NCBI GenBank assembly: GCA_031772625.1
Contig: CM062815.1
Location: forward strand, 921,112,582-921,176,581
Origin: Pinus tabuliformis
Taxonomy: Eukaryota > Streptophyta > Pinopsida > Pinales > Pinaceae
Length of the DNA stretch: 64,000 bases
Reading direction: 5' to 3'
Positions 1 to 10,102 of this stretch are shown here, piece after piece. A program made the translations under genes and the position numbers. The notes beneath the pieces were generated by a model. It was not told the origin of the DNA. It saw only the letters and a list, made by a program, of their open reading frames with translations, and made no database searches. How positions within the stretch are numbered: the first letter of the stretch is position 1; each line of letters opens with the position of its first letter.

Positions 1-4
1 AATG

Positions 5-372
5 TTGTTCCTTCGGAAAGGAACATAAAAATGCAAAAGTGTTGTTCCTTTCGGAAAGGAACAATAAAACGACGAAAATGTTGTTCCTTCGGAAAGGAAT
101 AACAAAATGCAAAAGTGTTGTTCCTTCGGAAAGGAACTGCAAAATGCAAAAGTGTTGTTCCTTCAGAAAGGAATAGCAAAAGAGCAAAAATGTTGTTCCT
201 TCGGAAAGGAACAACAAAATACAAAAGTGTTGTTCCTTCGAAAAGGAACAACAAAACATAAAAAATTTTGTTCCTTCGGAAAGGAAAAATAAAATGAAAA
301 AGTGTTGTTCCTTCGAAAAGGAACAACAAAACAACGAAAATGCTGTTCCTTCGGAAAGGAACAACAAAATGT
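5..372. repeat. Minisatellite, 37-38 bp period, about 10 units, each with a hairpin
   Basis: The word TTGTTCC recurs at about 5, 43, 81, 118, 155, 193, 230, 268, 305 and 342, so the period is 37-38 bp. Most units contain the inverted repeat TTGTTCCTT-(T)CGG-AAGGAACAA, which can fold as a 9-bp stem; the unit near 268 has a damaged right arm. Spacers are A-rich (AAATGCAAAAGTG-like). On the minus strand the array lies about 100 nt downstream of the integrase stop of the old Athila element, in its post-pol spacer or 3' LTR. Short ORFs read through it are repeat translations, not genes. Confidence 0.9.
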
Positions 373-470
373 AAAAAAAATTGCAAAAAAGCAGAAATCT
401 GTACAGAGAGTAATGTACACAAATAGAACAGAAAAAATTATGTATAGAATTTTAAAAGCAATCAAATTAC

Positions 471-2206
471 TTAATGAACCAAAGGTAAGGAAGAGTTCTC
501 TTCCTTAGCCAAAATTTGCATGTCAGAGTCTTCCTGGAGTTGCTGGTAGAAGGATTCTCGAGTAAGCGGTTTGTGGTACAGTCGAACTCGGTGGCCATTT
601 TCTTTGAAGGTATGTCCAGATCCGTCAATAGTAGTCAAAGTAATAGTGCCATTTTCATGCACTTTCTAGATTTCATAGGGTCCCAGCCAACGAGTTTGAA
701 GTTTCCCCGGAAAATCCTGAAACCTGGAATCGTATAGGAGTGCCCAATCTCCTTCGTGGAAGACTTTCTTTTTTATGAGGGCGTCATGCCATTTTTCTCT
801 CCGTTGTTGAATTAATGCAGTATGTTGAAGAGCAGAGAGCTTGATTTCATCTAGCTTGTTGATTTGCTGTAGTCTATTAATCTGGGCCTCATTTAAATCT
901 AGACCGACTTCTTATGCTATTCTCAACGTTTGTATTTCAAACTCTATTGGAAAGATGGGTTCCTTTCCAAATACTAGCTGATATGGTGAATAATCGGTGG
1001 TGTTTCTCCACGTTGTTCTGTATGCCCACAAGGCTTCCGGCAATCTTGTAGCCCAGTCGTGTCTATGTGATGCAATGGTTTTTGTTAATATTGCTTTTAT
1101 TACTTTATTCATGCACTCTACTTGGCCATTTGCCTGTGGGTGGTATGGAGTGGTAATCTTGTGCTGAATATGATAGTTTTTTAATGTTGTAACAATTTTA
1201 TTACCAGCAAATTATGGTCCTCCATTTGTGATTATGTCTCTTGGGAGACCATATCACACAAATATCTGGAACAAGAAATGAATGACAGAATCCTCTATAG
1301 CTCTTGGAAGTGCCTCTGCTTCAACCCATTTGGTCACATATTCTGTTGCCACCAAAATATATGTTTTATGGTTTGATGATGGGTTGATCAGACCAACAAA
1401 ATCGAGCGCCCAACGCTCAAATGTTTTGATGACTAGCTATGGGTACAAAGGCATTTCGTCGGACTATCCAGGGTGTCCTACTCTTTGGCAACTGTCACAA
1501 GCTTGAACAAATTTCTTCGCATCTTTGAAGATTGTGGGCCAGTAATATCCTGTTTGCAGAACTTTATGACCAGTTCTTCGATCTGCGAAATGTCTGCCAC
1601 ATGGTTCATCGTGATAGGCTTTCAGAATGTCAAATATTTCATCTTCACAGACGCATCTTCTGATGTGCATATCTGCCCCTGTATGGAATAGGTAGCCCCC
1701 AATCCAAGAAAATCGGGTACTACACTACACGATTTGTTTTCGTTCATTGGGGGTCAAATGCTTTGGTAATTTGCCTACTGCTAAATAATTTGCAACATCA
1801 ACATACCAGGGTGTTTTGACAGTAACAACAAATAAATGTTCATCTGGAAATTGATCTTTGACTACTACTGCGCCCACTGGCTTCGGTATTCGTGAGAGAA
1901 AGTCCGCTACAAGATTCTCTTTCCCAGGTCGATCTTTTATTGTGATGTCAAATTCCTGCAATAAAATCAACCATCTTGTTATTCTATCATTTGTAATTGG
2001 CTTATTTGCTAAATATTTGATGGCAGAGTGATCTGTATATAAAACAATAGGATATCAAGTGATATAATGCCTAAATTTATTTACAGCATGTATAACAGCT
2101 AAAAATTAATTTTCAGTAACAGTATAGCTTAGCTTAGCAGGGGACAAATTCTTGCTAGTATAATAGATTGCATATGGTTTTTTCTCTTCTTCCTGCCCAA
2201 GGACTG
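471..2206 (-). pseudogene. RNase H-integrase part of old Athila pol (degenerate)
   Basis: Read on the minus strand from 2206: RNase H C-terminal part (TDHSAIKYL near 2020, ending RPGKENLVADFLSRI), then the integrase zinc-binding region (CHDEPCGRH and CDSCQR, 1464-1670), then the catalytic core and the C-terminal tail ending at 471. All open segments share one frame, with stops between them. In the core, the second catalytic Asp motif reads TNGGP-stop-F near 1230 where E1 has TDQGSQF, so Asp is replaced by Asn and a stop follows. The GQVE glutamate segment is still readable just upstream of 1112. Integrase function is lost. Confidence 0.88.
2202..2206. other. Target-site duplication GACTG, left of E1
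   Basis: GACTG directly precedes the TGTAGAG start of the 5' LTR. The same five bases follow the TAAACA end of the 3' LTR at 15006-15010. A 5-bp duplication is normal for Ty3/gypsy integrase. Confidence 0.92.
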
Positions 2207-4100
2207 TGTAGAGCCTCTACTCTACACCTACTTGTCTACCATTTTCCTCAGTTTTTCCTCATCTTTTCTTCACTTTTGCCTCATTTTCACTATAAAACCA
2301 CCCAGATCATTACATTAGGTGTCATTAAGCATGATCAAGCAAGTTTTGCTAATGGATGACTGTTTGTTTAGATTTTGACTTACTTGCAGGAATCCCGCAG
2401 CTATCTGATGATCCTGCAGCCTTTTTGTTAAACGCAATGTTCCACGTGTCAGTTTGCCAGATGAGCCACATGGGCACTTAGGTATCAACGTGCTCGAGGT
2501 TCCTGTCCCATTTTTCCAGCCATCCACGTCGTCTTTACCCCTAGTCAAAGCTGGTCAAGATACAGTCAACTAAAGGCTGTTTAACGGTGATTGTGAGCTG
2601 CTAGGTCACGTCAGCTTAAACGGTGACTTGTCCACGTTTTGCAGATGGTAGGGGACATGATCCAACATGGGATTCATTTCCCATGACGACAGAAGCACCA
2701 GCTCATCCACGCAGCCGTATGATGTGTCCAGGAACCATAATTACGCATTACAGTTAGTTGTTTTTCAGTTAGTAGCTGTACGTGTTAGGCTATCCTAGAA
2801 ATGTCTATAAATAGCTGCGTCTACGTATGCTCAATAGACTTTTTGTCAGTTGTAATTTCTGAACTTGTGTTAATTTTAAGAGCGTTGTGAACTCTGTTTT
2901 TTTAGTGCTATTCTAACACTCTGTTTTGTACACTTTTGCAAATGGAGGAATAGACATAGTGCTGTTTTGAAGCTTCCAGATCTCTGAGTTTTCTTGTGGC
3001 TGAATGAATAGAGGGCCCCTGTTCATCTTAGCCTCTGTAAAGTATTTTATGTTCAGTATTTACTTATTTTCTCATTCAGCATTCCTTTAAGCATGTATAG
3101 TTTCATTTGTTTGATTTCTTTTCTTTCACGCTGATCAATATTACTTCTTTGCAGGTTTCTTTTAGCCCGGGATTTGTTTTTATGTGTGTGTGTTTGCTTT
3201 ACAAACTAATGGTATTTGAAGTTGACAGATTCAAGTTGCTTCCTTTGTTTTTATAGCTGATTTTTAATCTTATTTCTCAAAGAGCTGCTAACACATGAAT
3301 GATCTTCTATCATAAATTGTTATCTTTTAAGATCAGAATACCACTAACTTGCAGCTGGCTTTGAGTGCTTTTTAGACTATTCTTTCACTACTTTCTAATC
3401 ATACCTTGCATAGTACATATGGCTGAAGTGGAGAGTTAGAAAGAGCAAAACGTTATCACTAGTCTTTAAAGTAGATTTTTGGTTTTAAGAGCTTTCTAGA
3501 CTATTCTTTCACTACTTTCTAATCATACTTTGCATAGTACATATGGCTGAAGTAGAGAGTTAGAAAGAGCAAAACGTTATCACTAGTCTTTAAAGTAGAT
3601 TTTTCCCATTTTTAATCACTTTTCTAATTCAACTTAAGCTACTTTCTTTCCGTGCTTTACACAGTACATGTGTTTGAAGCAGCGAGTTAGAGAGAGATAA
3701 TCTTTATCTTTGGTTTTAAAAGTGACTTTCTTTTCTTTTATTTGCAGCTGCATGAACGGTGTCTAGTGCCATTGGAAGTGGTTATTTGCTTTCAAAGTTA
3801 TTTCAAGATCTTTCAAGTCATTTATTTCTTTCAAGCATTTCCTTTCAAGCAAGTAGTTAGAAATCACTAATCACACACTCTCACTCATTTAGGATTCACA
3901 CTACACACACACCATCACTCACTTGTTTATAAATCATCATTCCATCTTAGGAATATAATTAACCACAACAACACCCCCAATGATAAGAAAACTCTAAGAG
4001 GTTACTTAAGTACATATAGTACACCTTCACTTCATCAGCTTACGAGCCCCGGGTTGACAATTAATACTAGCAATTTAGACAACACTAAATTGACTAAACA
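2207..4100 (+). repeat. E1 5' LTR
   Basis: Starts TGTAGAGCC and ends GACTAAACA, immediately before the primer site; same length as the 3' LTR. It contains a direct duplication of period 124 bp (units from about 3373 and 3497, each with CTATTCTTTCACTACTTTC and AAAACGTTATCACTAG), with a weaker third copy at about 3637-3720. Both LTRs carry it, so it predates insertion. TATA-like boxes are at 2291 (TATAAAA) and 2806 (TATAAATA). Confidence 0.96.
2806..2813 (+). promoter_or_regulatory. Candidate LTR TATA box (TATAAATA)
   Basis: TATAAATA lies 600 bp inside the 5' LTR and is identical in the 3' LTR at 13711-13718. It precedes the TGCGTC-rich stretch and a long T-rich region, as expected for a U3/R boundary. 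A rival TATAAAA lies at 2291. No transcript data distinguish them. Confidence 0.5.
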
Positions 4101-4103
4101 TTT

Positions 4104-4121
4104 TGGCGCCGTTGCCGGGGA
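4104..4121 (+). promoter_or_regulatory. Primer binding site, tRNA-Asp type
   Basis: TGGCGCCGTTGCCGGGGA starts 3 nt after the LTR end. It is complementary to the 3' end expected of plant tRNA-Asp and is the usual primer site of Athila-type elements. It would prime minus-strand DNA synthesis. No base appears decayed, which agrees with a young copy. Confidence 0.93.
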
Positions 4122-4366
4122 AGTGAAATTAAGTAGCCATATTCTTAGAAGAAAAAAAAAAAAACATAAAATTTCAAGAAAAGAAGTTAATAGCCTATCT
4201 AAGTATGCTCTCCTCTTGCACTTTGAAGGGATCTGGAGGATCAGAAAGGAGAAAGTTATTGATTTAATAGTTTCTTGAGTATGCTCTCTTCTTGCACCTA
4301 GAGTGAACTGGAAGATCAGAAAAAGAACTATTTAACTTGACTTGAAGATAAAATAAAAAAAATGAC
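4122..4366 (+). other. E1 untranslated leader with an internal duplication
   Basis: There is no long ORF. A segment beginning AAGTATGCTCTCCTCTTGCA (from about 4200) is repeated imperfectly from about 4276 as GAGTATGCTCTCTTCTTGCA, each ending in GGATCAGAAA or AGATCAGAAA. The same motif occurs inverted near 59530-59580 beside another Athila-like LTR. It is therefore a conserved leader element, possibly for packaging (inference). Confidence 0.6.
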
Positions 4367-6202
4367 ATGCATAGAGCTAGAGATTCTAGGGGAAGGTTTT
4401 TAGCTAGAGCTCGAAGTTCAATTTTTACAAGTCCATCTACTTCAAGAGATAGACAAGAGACACCTCCCTTATCTCCAACAGAAACTCCTAGTCCCAGAAT
4501 TCCTGAAATTCAAGAGCCAAGAGTTGACTCTCCTACACCTTCTATTGAGTTTGAACTAGGAAGAGACTCTTCTCTTTCTCCTACAAGAAAACCAATTGTA
4601 ATTGAGGAAATAGACTCACCTGAAGAGGAAGGAGAAATCTCTTCTCATTCACCCTTTGTAGAAGAACCAGAAGATTTTGAAATCCCTAGGAGAATCATCA
4701 TGGCAGAGGAAGAAGGAGGTGGTAGAGGTAGAGGTAGAGGAGGAGGAGGAAATAACAATAACAATGGAGGAGGTAGAGGTCCCATTGGAGGAAATAGAGA
4801 TGGGGATAACTCATTTGGGTTTCCCATTGTTAATGAGGATTCCCGAGCCACCATGAAAAACATATCACCATCTGTCCTCCCAAATTTTCATGGGTTAAGA
4901 ACTGAGGACCCTGAAACATTCTTGTTTGAATTTGAAGTTGTGTGTCGAACCTATGACTATCTGGATGATACTCAGAAACTCAAACTGTTCCCATCAACAT
5001 TAAAAGATCAAGCTTTGAAATGGTTCATGGGGTTACTTACTCAATCCATTAGGACCTGGGATGAAATGAAACAAACCTTTTTGGATAGGTATTTGGACTA
5101 TTGTATGCCTACTAATCACAAGGACGAGGTTTTTAAAATGATGCAAAAAGAAGATGAGAGCTTAGAAGATTTACTTGAGAGATTTCAATATAATTTAAAA
5201 AGAGAAAAAATGAGTACCTTGGATGAAGAGACCTTAAAAGCCCTCTTATTAAAAGCCATTAGGGATGAATGGATAGATATCTTAAACATGATGGGGAAGG
5301 GGGATATTTCTCAACTTTCTCTCAATGATATAGCAGAACTTTGTATCCATCTCTCAAGGGGCAAATCAAAAACTCAAAAAGGGCCTAGAGATCCTTCTCT
5401 CCTTAGGGCAAATAAATCTGCAACAGGATCAGTGAGTAGGGCTGAAATCGGTAATATGCTAGATGAATTTAAAACTGACATCTTAGGGAGTCTTAGTGAA
5501 CAATTTGATACCCTTAAGATTCAAAATAAACAAAAAGCAGAAGCCGAGGCTATGACTATCTTTTGCCCGAAGTGTAGAAAGAAGCATGCTTTAAGGGAAT
5601 GTCCCTTGGAAGCACAAGTTGTGGAAACCTGTGTAATTTGCTCAGAAACCCATGAGACCAAGGAATGTCCTTCAATCCCTGGCCTCAAAGCAGTCTTTCA
5701 AGAAGATACAAGTACGCTTGAATCTCTTTTTTTTGTTGCAAGAAGACCTTGGCAGGGGCAGCAAAATCAAGGGTTTAACAACTCTATGAATTTCCAACCC
5801 CCACCAAATTGGAATCCTTGGCAACAACCTTGGTCACAACCACAAAATCCTTTCCAAGCATGGTTGCAAAGCATGCAAATGCAAAATCCTTATGGGAGAT
5901 TTGCCCAATTCTATCAATATCCTCAATCCTTTCAAAATCAGCAAGCTCCCCAACTTCCAAATCAAGGTCAACAATTGTCATTGCCATTCCCTCAACAACA
6001 ACAACCTCCTCCACAAAATCAAAATTCTCAACTCTTGCTACATTCTCAACAGAGGCCAAATCAACTTCCTTCTCAACCTCAACCAAACCCCAATAATAGG
6101 AATCCTCAAAGTGCTTATGTGATGGAAGGTCAACCACTCATGGAAGGTCAACCATTCCCTACCTATATGGTTGTTCCTCTCAATGAGGTACAACTCAGAT
6201 AA
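4367..6202 (+). CDS. gag: E1 Gag (capsid/nucleocapsid), 611 aa
   Basis: Structural protein that would form the virus-like particle and bind element RNA. The N-terminus is Arg/Ser-rich, followed by acidic and glycine/arginine-rich stretches. The retrotransposon gag domain begins near residue 171 (PNFHGLRTEDPETFLFEF) and runs to about 290. Two zinc knuckles of the form CX2CX3HX4C (CPKCRKKHALREC near 399, CVICSETHETKEC near 421) are one residue shorter than the usual CX2CX4HX4C. The same spacing occurs in the old Athila copy. The tail is rich in Gln, Asn and Pro. The terminal TAA at 6200 looks premature: the frame stays open through 6203-6406 into pol, and the related E3 reads through here. Confidence 0.93.
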   Translation: MHRARDSRGRFLARARSSIFTSPSTSRDRQETPPLSPTETPSPRIPEIQEPRVDSPTPSIEFELGRDSSLSPTRKPIVIEEIDSPEEEGEISSHSPFVEEPEDFEIPRRIIMAEEEGGGRGRGRGGGGNNNNNGGGRGPIGGNRDGDNSFGFPIVNEDSRATMKNISPSVLPNFHGLRTEDPETFLFEFEVVCRTYDYLDDTQKLKLFPSTLKDQALKWFMGLLTQSIRTWDEMKQTFLDRYLDYCMPTNHKDEVFKMMQKEDESLEDLLERFQYNLKREKMSTLDEETLKALLLKAIRDEWIDILNMMGKGDISQLSLNDIAELCIHLSRGKSKTQKGPRDPSLLRANKSATGSVSRAEIGNMLDEFKTDILGSLSEQFDTLKIQNKQKAEAEAMTIFCPKCRKKHALRECPLEAQVVETCVICSETHETKECPSIPGLKAVFQEDTSTLESLFFVARRPWQGQQNQGFNNSMNFQPPPNWNPWQQPWSQPQNPFQAWLQSMQMQNPYGRFAQFYQYPQSFQNQQAPQLPNQGQQLSLPFPQQQQPPPQNQNSQLLLHSQQRPNQLPSQPQPNPNNRNPQSAYVMEGQPLMEGQPFPTYMVVPLNEVQLR

Positions 6203-6406
6203 GGTAGAATCCTAGACCAACCTTCTACAAGTGCTCAACAACCAAGCATTTCCGAGGAAGAATCTCTCAAAGTCAATAAGGGTTCTGAAGCATCCCTTCA
6301 AAACCCAAGCATTCAAGAAAAAGAAAAAAAATCAACTCCCTTAGTAGAGCAACCCACATCTTCAGCTACTCCTCCTTTTCCTGAAAGATTACAAATTGAC
6401 AAAGGA

Positions 6407-8263
6407 GTGGAGAAGCAGATTTGGTTGCCTGACTATAGCTTTCTAGATGAATTGAAAAATGTCTGTATCAAGATTCCCTTGTTAACAGCCATTAAGGAGA
6501 TTCCCATTCTAGCAAAGACGATAAAGGAGTTGAGTTTGAAAAAAACAATAAAAAGAACCAGAGATACCAAAAGGATACATCTAGTTGGAAAAATTGCAGA
6601 CATTATGATGGGTAAGATTACCATGCAAAAATATGTGGATCCCGGTAGCCCTATTGTTAAAACTCATATTAATGGGGTTGAAATCCCAAATACCTTGATT
6701 GACTTAGGAGCCGCTATCAACATCATGAGTAGACAGACCATGGATCAGTTAAAACTTCCTAACCTTCTCTTTACACCTACTTTGTTGCAACTTGCAGATA
6801 GATCAATCATCAAACCTGATGGTGTATTGGAAGATATTCCAGTCTCACTAGACTCTTGGGAATATCCAGTTGATTTTATGATTTTAACTCCCAAGAACAA
6901 TCTAGGAGGACATCCTCTTATTTTAGGAAGACCTTGGCTGGCCACAGCTGATGCTTTCATAAGTTGTAGGTCTGGAGACATGTATATATCAGATGGTAAT
7001 TCTACCAAGAAATTCAACTTGTATCCTCCCGCAAAGGCAATAACAGAAATAGGAGAAGATGAGTGGATTGATGATGAGGATACTCTTCAACCTGTTCTAA
7101 CCATCTCTGAGATTAGTGAGGACAGTCAAATTCTAAATACATTAGAAAATTTTGAGATACCTTTAGAATATGACTCTTCACAGTTTCAGTTAGATGCAGA
7201 CATTGAATATCTCTCCTCTAGACAGATGTCTCTCTTCTCAATGGAAGAGTTTGGTAGTTCTACAGTTGAAATCTTTCCAGGAAAAACATTAAACATTAAC
7301 AAGAACTTGGAAAGACTACAACAAGAAGAATTAACTAAACTGTTGCAAAAACATTCCACTGCCTTTGCATGGGAATATACTGACATGAAAGGAATCGACC
7401 CTAAGACTTGTATTCATCACATTTATATTGAAGAAAACAACAGACCTATTAGGCAGCCACAAAGACGGATGAATCCAAATCTTAGGGAAATTGTGAAAGA
7501 AGAACTTCAGAAATTGCTCAAGGTAAACTTCATTTACCCCATTTCAGATAGCCAATGGGTTTCTCCCTTGGTTATAGTGCCCAAAAAGAATGGTAAATGG
7601 AGAGTTTGCATTGACTATCGAGAATTGAACAAGGCAACCTTAAAGGATCATTTTCCTCTACCTTTTATTGATCAGGTACTAGACACTTTAGCAGGTAAAA
7701 AGTATTTCTCATTCTTGGATGGTTTTAGTGGTTACAATCAGATTCAGGTAGCACCTGAAGATCAAGACAAAACCACCTTTACTTGTCCTTGGGGAACTTT
7801 TGCCTACCGAGTACTCCCTTTTGGATTGTGCAATGCACCCGCTACATTTCAAAGGGCTGTACTAGGAATCTTCTCAGATCTGATTCATGATTGTGTAGAG
7901 GTATACATGGACGATTTCACAGTTTATGGTAATACATTTGAAGAAGCTTTGGCAAATTTGGAAAAAGTACTGGTAAGATGTAAGGAAACAAATCTTTCTT
8001 TAAGTCATGAAAAGTGTTTTATGATGTTTACTGAAGGGATTGTTTTAGGACATCATATTTCAGGAGATGGAATCAAAGTTGATAGATCTAAAGTCGAAGT
8101 CATCTCTAAGTTACCTGTTCCAAATTGCCAAAGAGATGTTAGAAGTTTTCTTGGGTTTACTGGTTATTACAGAAGATTTATTGAAAACTTCACTAAGATA
8201 GCATCCCCTCTTTTCAAACTACTTACTAAAGATTGTGAATTTAAGTGGGATCCTGAATGTTAA
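6407..8263 (+). pseudogene. pol: E1 protease and reverse transcriptase (interrupted pol, part 1)
   Basis: In the same frame as gag; open from 6203, with the first Met at 6407. The aspartic protease shows the motif LIDLGAAINIM near residue 99 (DLG instead of DTG/DSG, usual in Athila/Tat) and the flap-side ILGRPWL. The RT follows from about residue 340, with PKKNGKWRVCIDYRELN, FSFLDGFSGYNQIQ, LPFGLCNAPATFQ and the catalytic YMDD near 500. Part of the connection and RNase H region follows. The ORF ends at TAA 8261, where E3 has a sense codon, so the stop is a point mutation. Apart from the stops the domain looks complete. Confidence 0.93.
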
Positions 8264-8380
8264 TCTGCCTTTGAAGCTTTAAAGACTAGAATATCTGAAG
8301 CACCCATTCTAAGGGGTCCAAATTGGAAACTCCCTTTCCACATTTCTACTGATGCTTCAGATACAACTTTAGGAGCTGTT

Positions 8381-8662
8381 TTGGGACAAAAGGATTTGAT
8401 CCCTTATGCCATTTATTACACAAGTAAGAATTTGACTCCTACTAAGTTAAATTACACTGTTACTGAAAAGGAATTTCTAGCCGTTGTTCATGCTATAAAC
8501 AAGTTTAGACACTATATAACCGGCTATGAAACCTTTGTCCACACTGATCACTCTGCCATTAGATACCTCATGAACAAACCAGTCACTAATGGTAGAGTTA
8601 CAAGATGGATTTTGCTTTTACAAGAATTCAACACAACTGTGTTAGATCGACCAGGTAAATAG
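8381..8662 (+). pseudogene. pol: E1 RNase H (interrupted pol, part 2)
   Basis: Continues pol in the same frame between TAA 8261 and TAG 8660. From 8264 the translation gives the DASDT catalytic segment, then AIYYTSKNLTPTKLNYTVTE, EKEFLAVVHAINKFRHYI and TDHSAIRYL, the expected acidic residues of a gypsy RNase H that degrades the RNA template. The TAG falls in PGK-stop-NTVADFLSRI, where E3 has Gln, so it is a CAG to TAG change. Confidence 0.9.
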
Positions 8663-8680
8663 AACACAGTAGCTGATTTC

Positions 8681-10102
8681 TTGTCTAGAATCCAAAACAC
8701 TAATGAGGACTCTCCTGTAGAGGATAAATTTCCAGATGAGTATTTGTTTGCAGTAACTACCAAAACCCCTTGGTATGCTGATATTGCTAATTATTTAGTT
8801 ACTGGAAAGTTACCTTTACATTTATTTCTTAATGAGAAAAGGAAAATCATTCAGGATAGTTCACATTATTCTTGGATTTCTAATGAATTGTTCAGAACAA
8901 GGCCAGATTTGATGATCAGAAGATGTGTACGGGAGGATGAAATGCCTGACATCCTTAAGGCATGTCATGACGAACCTTGTGGTAGACACTTTGCTGATAA
9001 GAGGACTGCTTATAAAATCCTTTCATTAGGATATTATTGGCCTTCTCTCTTTAAGGATGCAAAGCAATATGTTAAAAGGTGTGACAGTTGTCAGAGAGTT
9101 GGGAGACCAACTCTTTCAAATGAAATGCCACTACAGCCACAGGTATGCATCGAACCCTTCGAGAAATGGGCTCTAGATTTTGTTGGACCAATTAATCCAC
9201 CATCCAAGCAAAACAAATATATATTGGTTTGTACTGATTATGTTACTAAGTGGGTAGAAGCTATAGCATTGACTTCTGCTACTGAAAATTTAGTTGTTCA
9301 ATTTATTTTTAAGGATATTTTCACTCGTTTTGGTGTCCCAAGAGAAATTGTAACAGATCAGGGGAGCCAATTTACATCAACGATGATGGAGAAGCTGATG
9401 GAGGAGTATAAGATCAAGCATAGAACATCTACTCCATACCATCCGCAAGCGAATGGTCAAGTAGAATCTACAAATAAAGTTCTTGAAAGCATCATCACAA
9501 AGACTGTTCATCTTCATAGAAGAGATTGGGCAGAAAGGCTTCCTGAAGCCTTATGGGCCTATAGAACTACGTGGAGGAACACCACAGGACATTCTCCCTA
9601 TGAACTTGTTTATGGGAAGGAAGTCCTGTTCCCCATTGAGTTCCAAATCAAGACCTTCAAGACAACAGTCCAATTGGGGATGAGCTTATCAGAAGCCCAG
9701 AAGCACAGAATGGACCAGTTAAATGAACTAGATGAAATGAGACAAGATGCAATTCTAAGGACCGATCTAGTTCAGCACCAAAGAATCAAATGGCATGATC
9801 GACATATCAAAGAAAAGAAGTTTCAAAAGGGTGATTGGGCACTCTTGTTTGATTCAAAATTTAAGGACTTCAAAGGAAAATTTCAAACTCATTGGCTTGG
9901 GCCATATGAGATTGATGAAATCTTTAATAATGGAGCAGTTAGAGTGAAGACTATTGACGAACTTCAAACTCCCTTTATTGTGAATGGCCACCGGTTGAAA
10001 GTTTACCACAAGCCACTTTCAAAAGAGGAGTTTGTTAAGTTGTTCCAAGGCGATTCTGAAATGAGGCTGGTGGAGAAGAATTCTTCTCCTCCATTAGCCT
10101 AA
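8681..10102 (+). CDS. pol: E1 integrase (pol, part 3), 473 aa
   Basis: Same frame as the upstream parts; the Met at 8681 is just the first after the TAG stop. The zinc-binding N-domain has CHDEPCGRH near residue 95 and CDSCQR near 134. The DDE core has WALDFVGP near 166, TDQGSQF near 225 and ANGQVESTNK near 258. The C-domain has the GPY-type motif LGPYEIDEIF near 407. There is no chromodomain, as expected for Athila/Tat. Every catalytic residue I can see is present. It ends with a natural-looking stop at 10100-10102, followed by a poly-A-rich spacer. Confidence 0.92.
   Translation: MSRIQNTNEDSPVEDKFPDEYLFAVTTKTPWYADIANYLVTGKLPLHLFLNEKRKIIQDSSHYSWISNELFRTRPDLMIRRCVREDEMPDILKACHDEPCGRHFADKRTAYKILSLGYYWPSLFKDAKQYVKRCDSCQRVGRPTLSNEMPLQPQVCIEPFEKWALDFVGPINPPSKQNKYILVCTDYVTKWVEAIALTSATENLVVQFIFKDIFTRFGVPREIVTDQGSQFTSTMMEKLMEEYKIKHRTSTPYHPQANGQVESTNKVLESIITKTVHLHRRDWAERLPEALWAYRTTWRNTTGHSPYELVYGKEVLFPIEFQIKTFKTTVQLGMSLSEAQKHRMDQLNELDEMRQDAILRTDLVQHQRIKWHDRHIKEKKFQKGDWALLFDSKFKDFKGKFQTHWLGPYEIDEIFNNGAVRVKTIDELQTPFIVNGHRLKVYHKPLSKEEFVKLFQGDSEMRLVEKNSSPPLA

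Noticed and set aside
5..372. CRISPR-like regular array
   Set aside because: Units are directly adjacent with A-rich variable tails of constant length, not unique spacers, and the setting is a plant retrotransposon. It is a minisatellite.
4645..4863. Minus-strand Pro-rich ORF over E1 gag
   Set aside because: It is the complement of the Gly/Arg-rich GGT/AGA codon stretch of gag; no independent coding signal.
5784..6137. Minus- and plus-strand ORFs over the gag tail
   Set aside because: Low-complexity shadows of the Gln/Pro-rich gag C-terminus in other frames.
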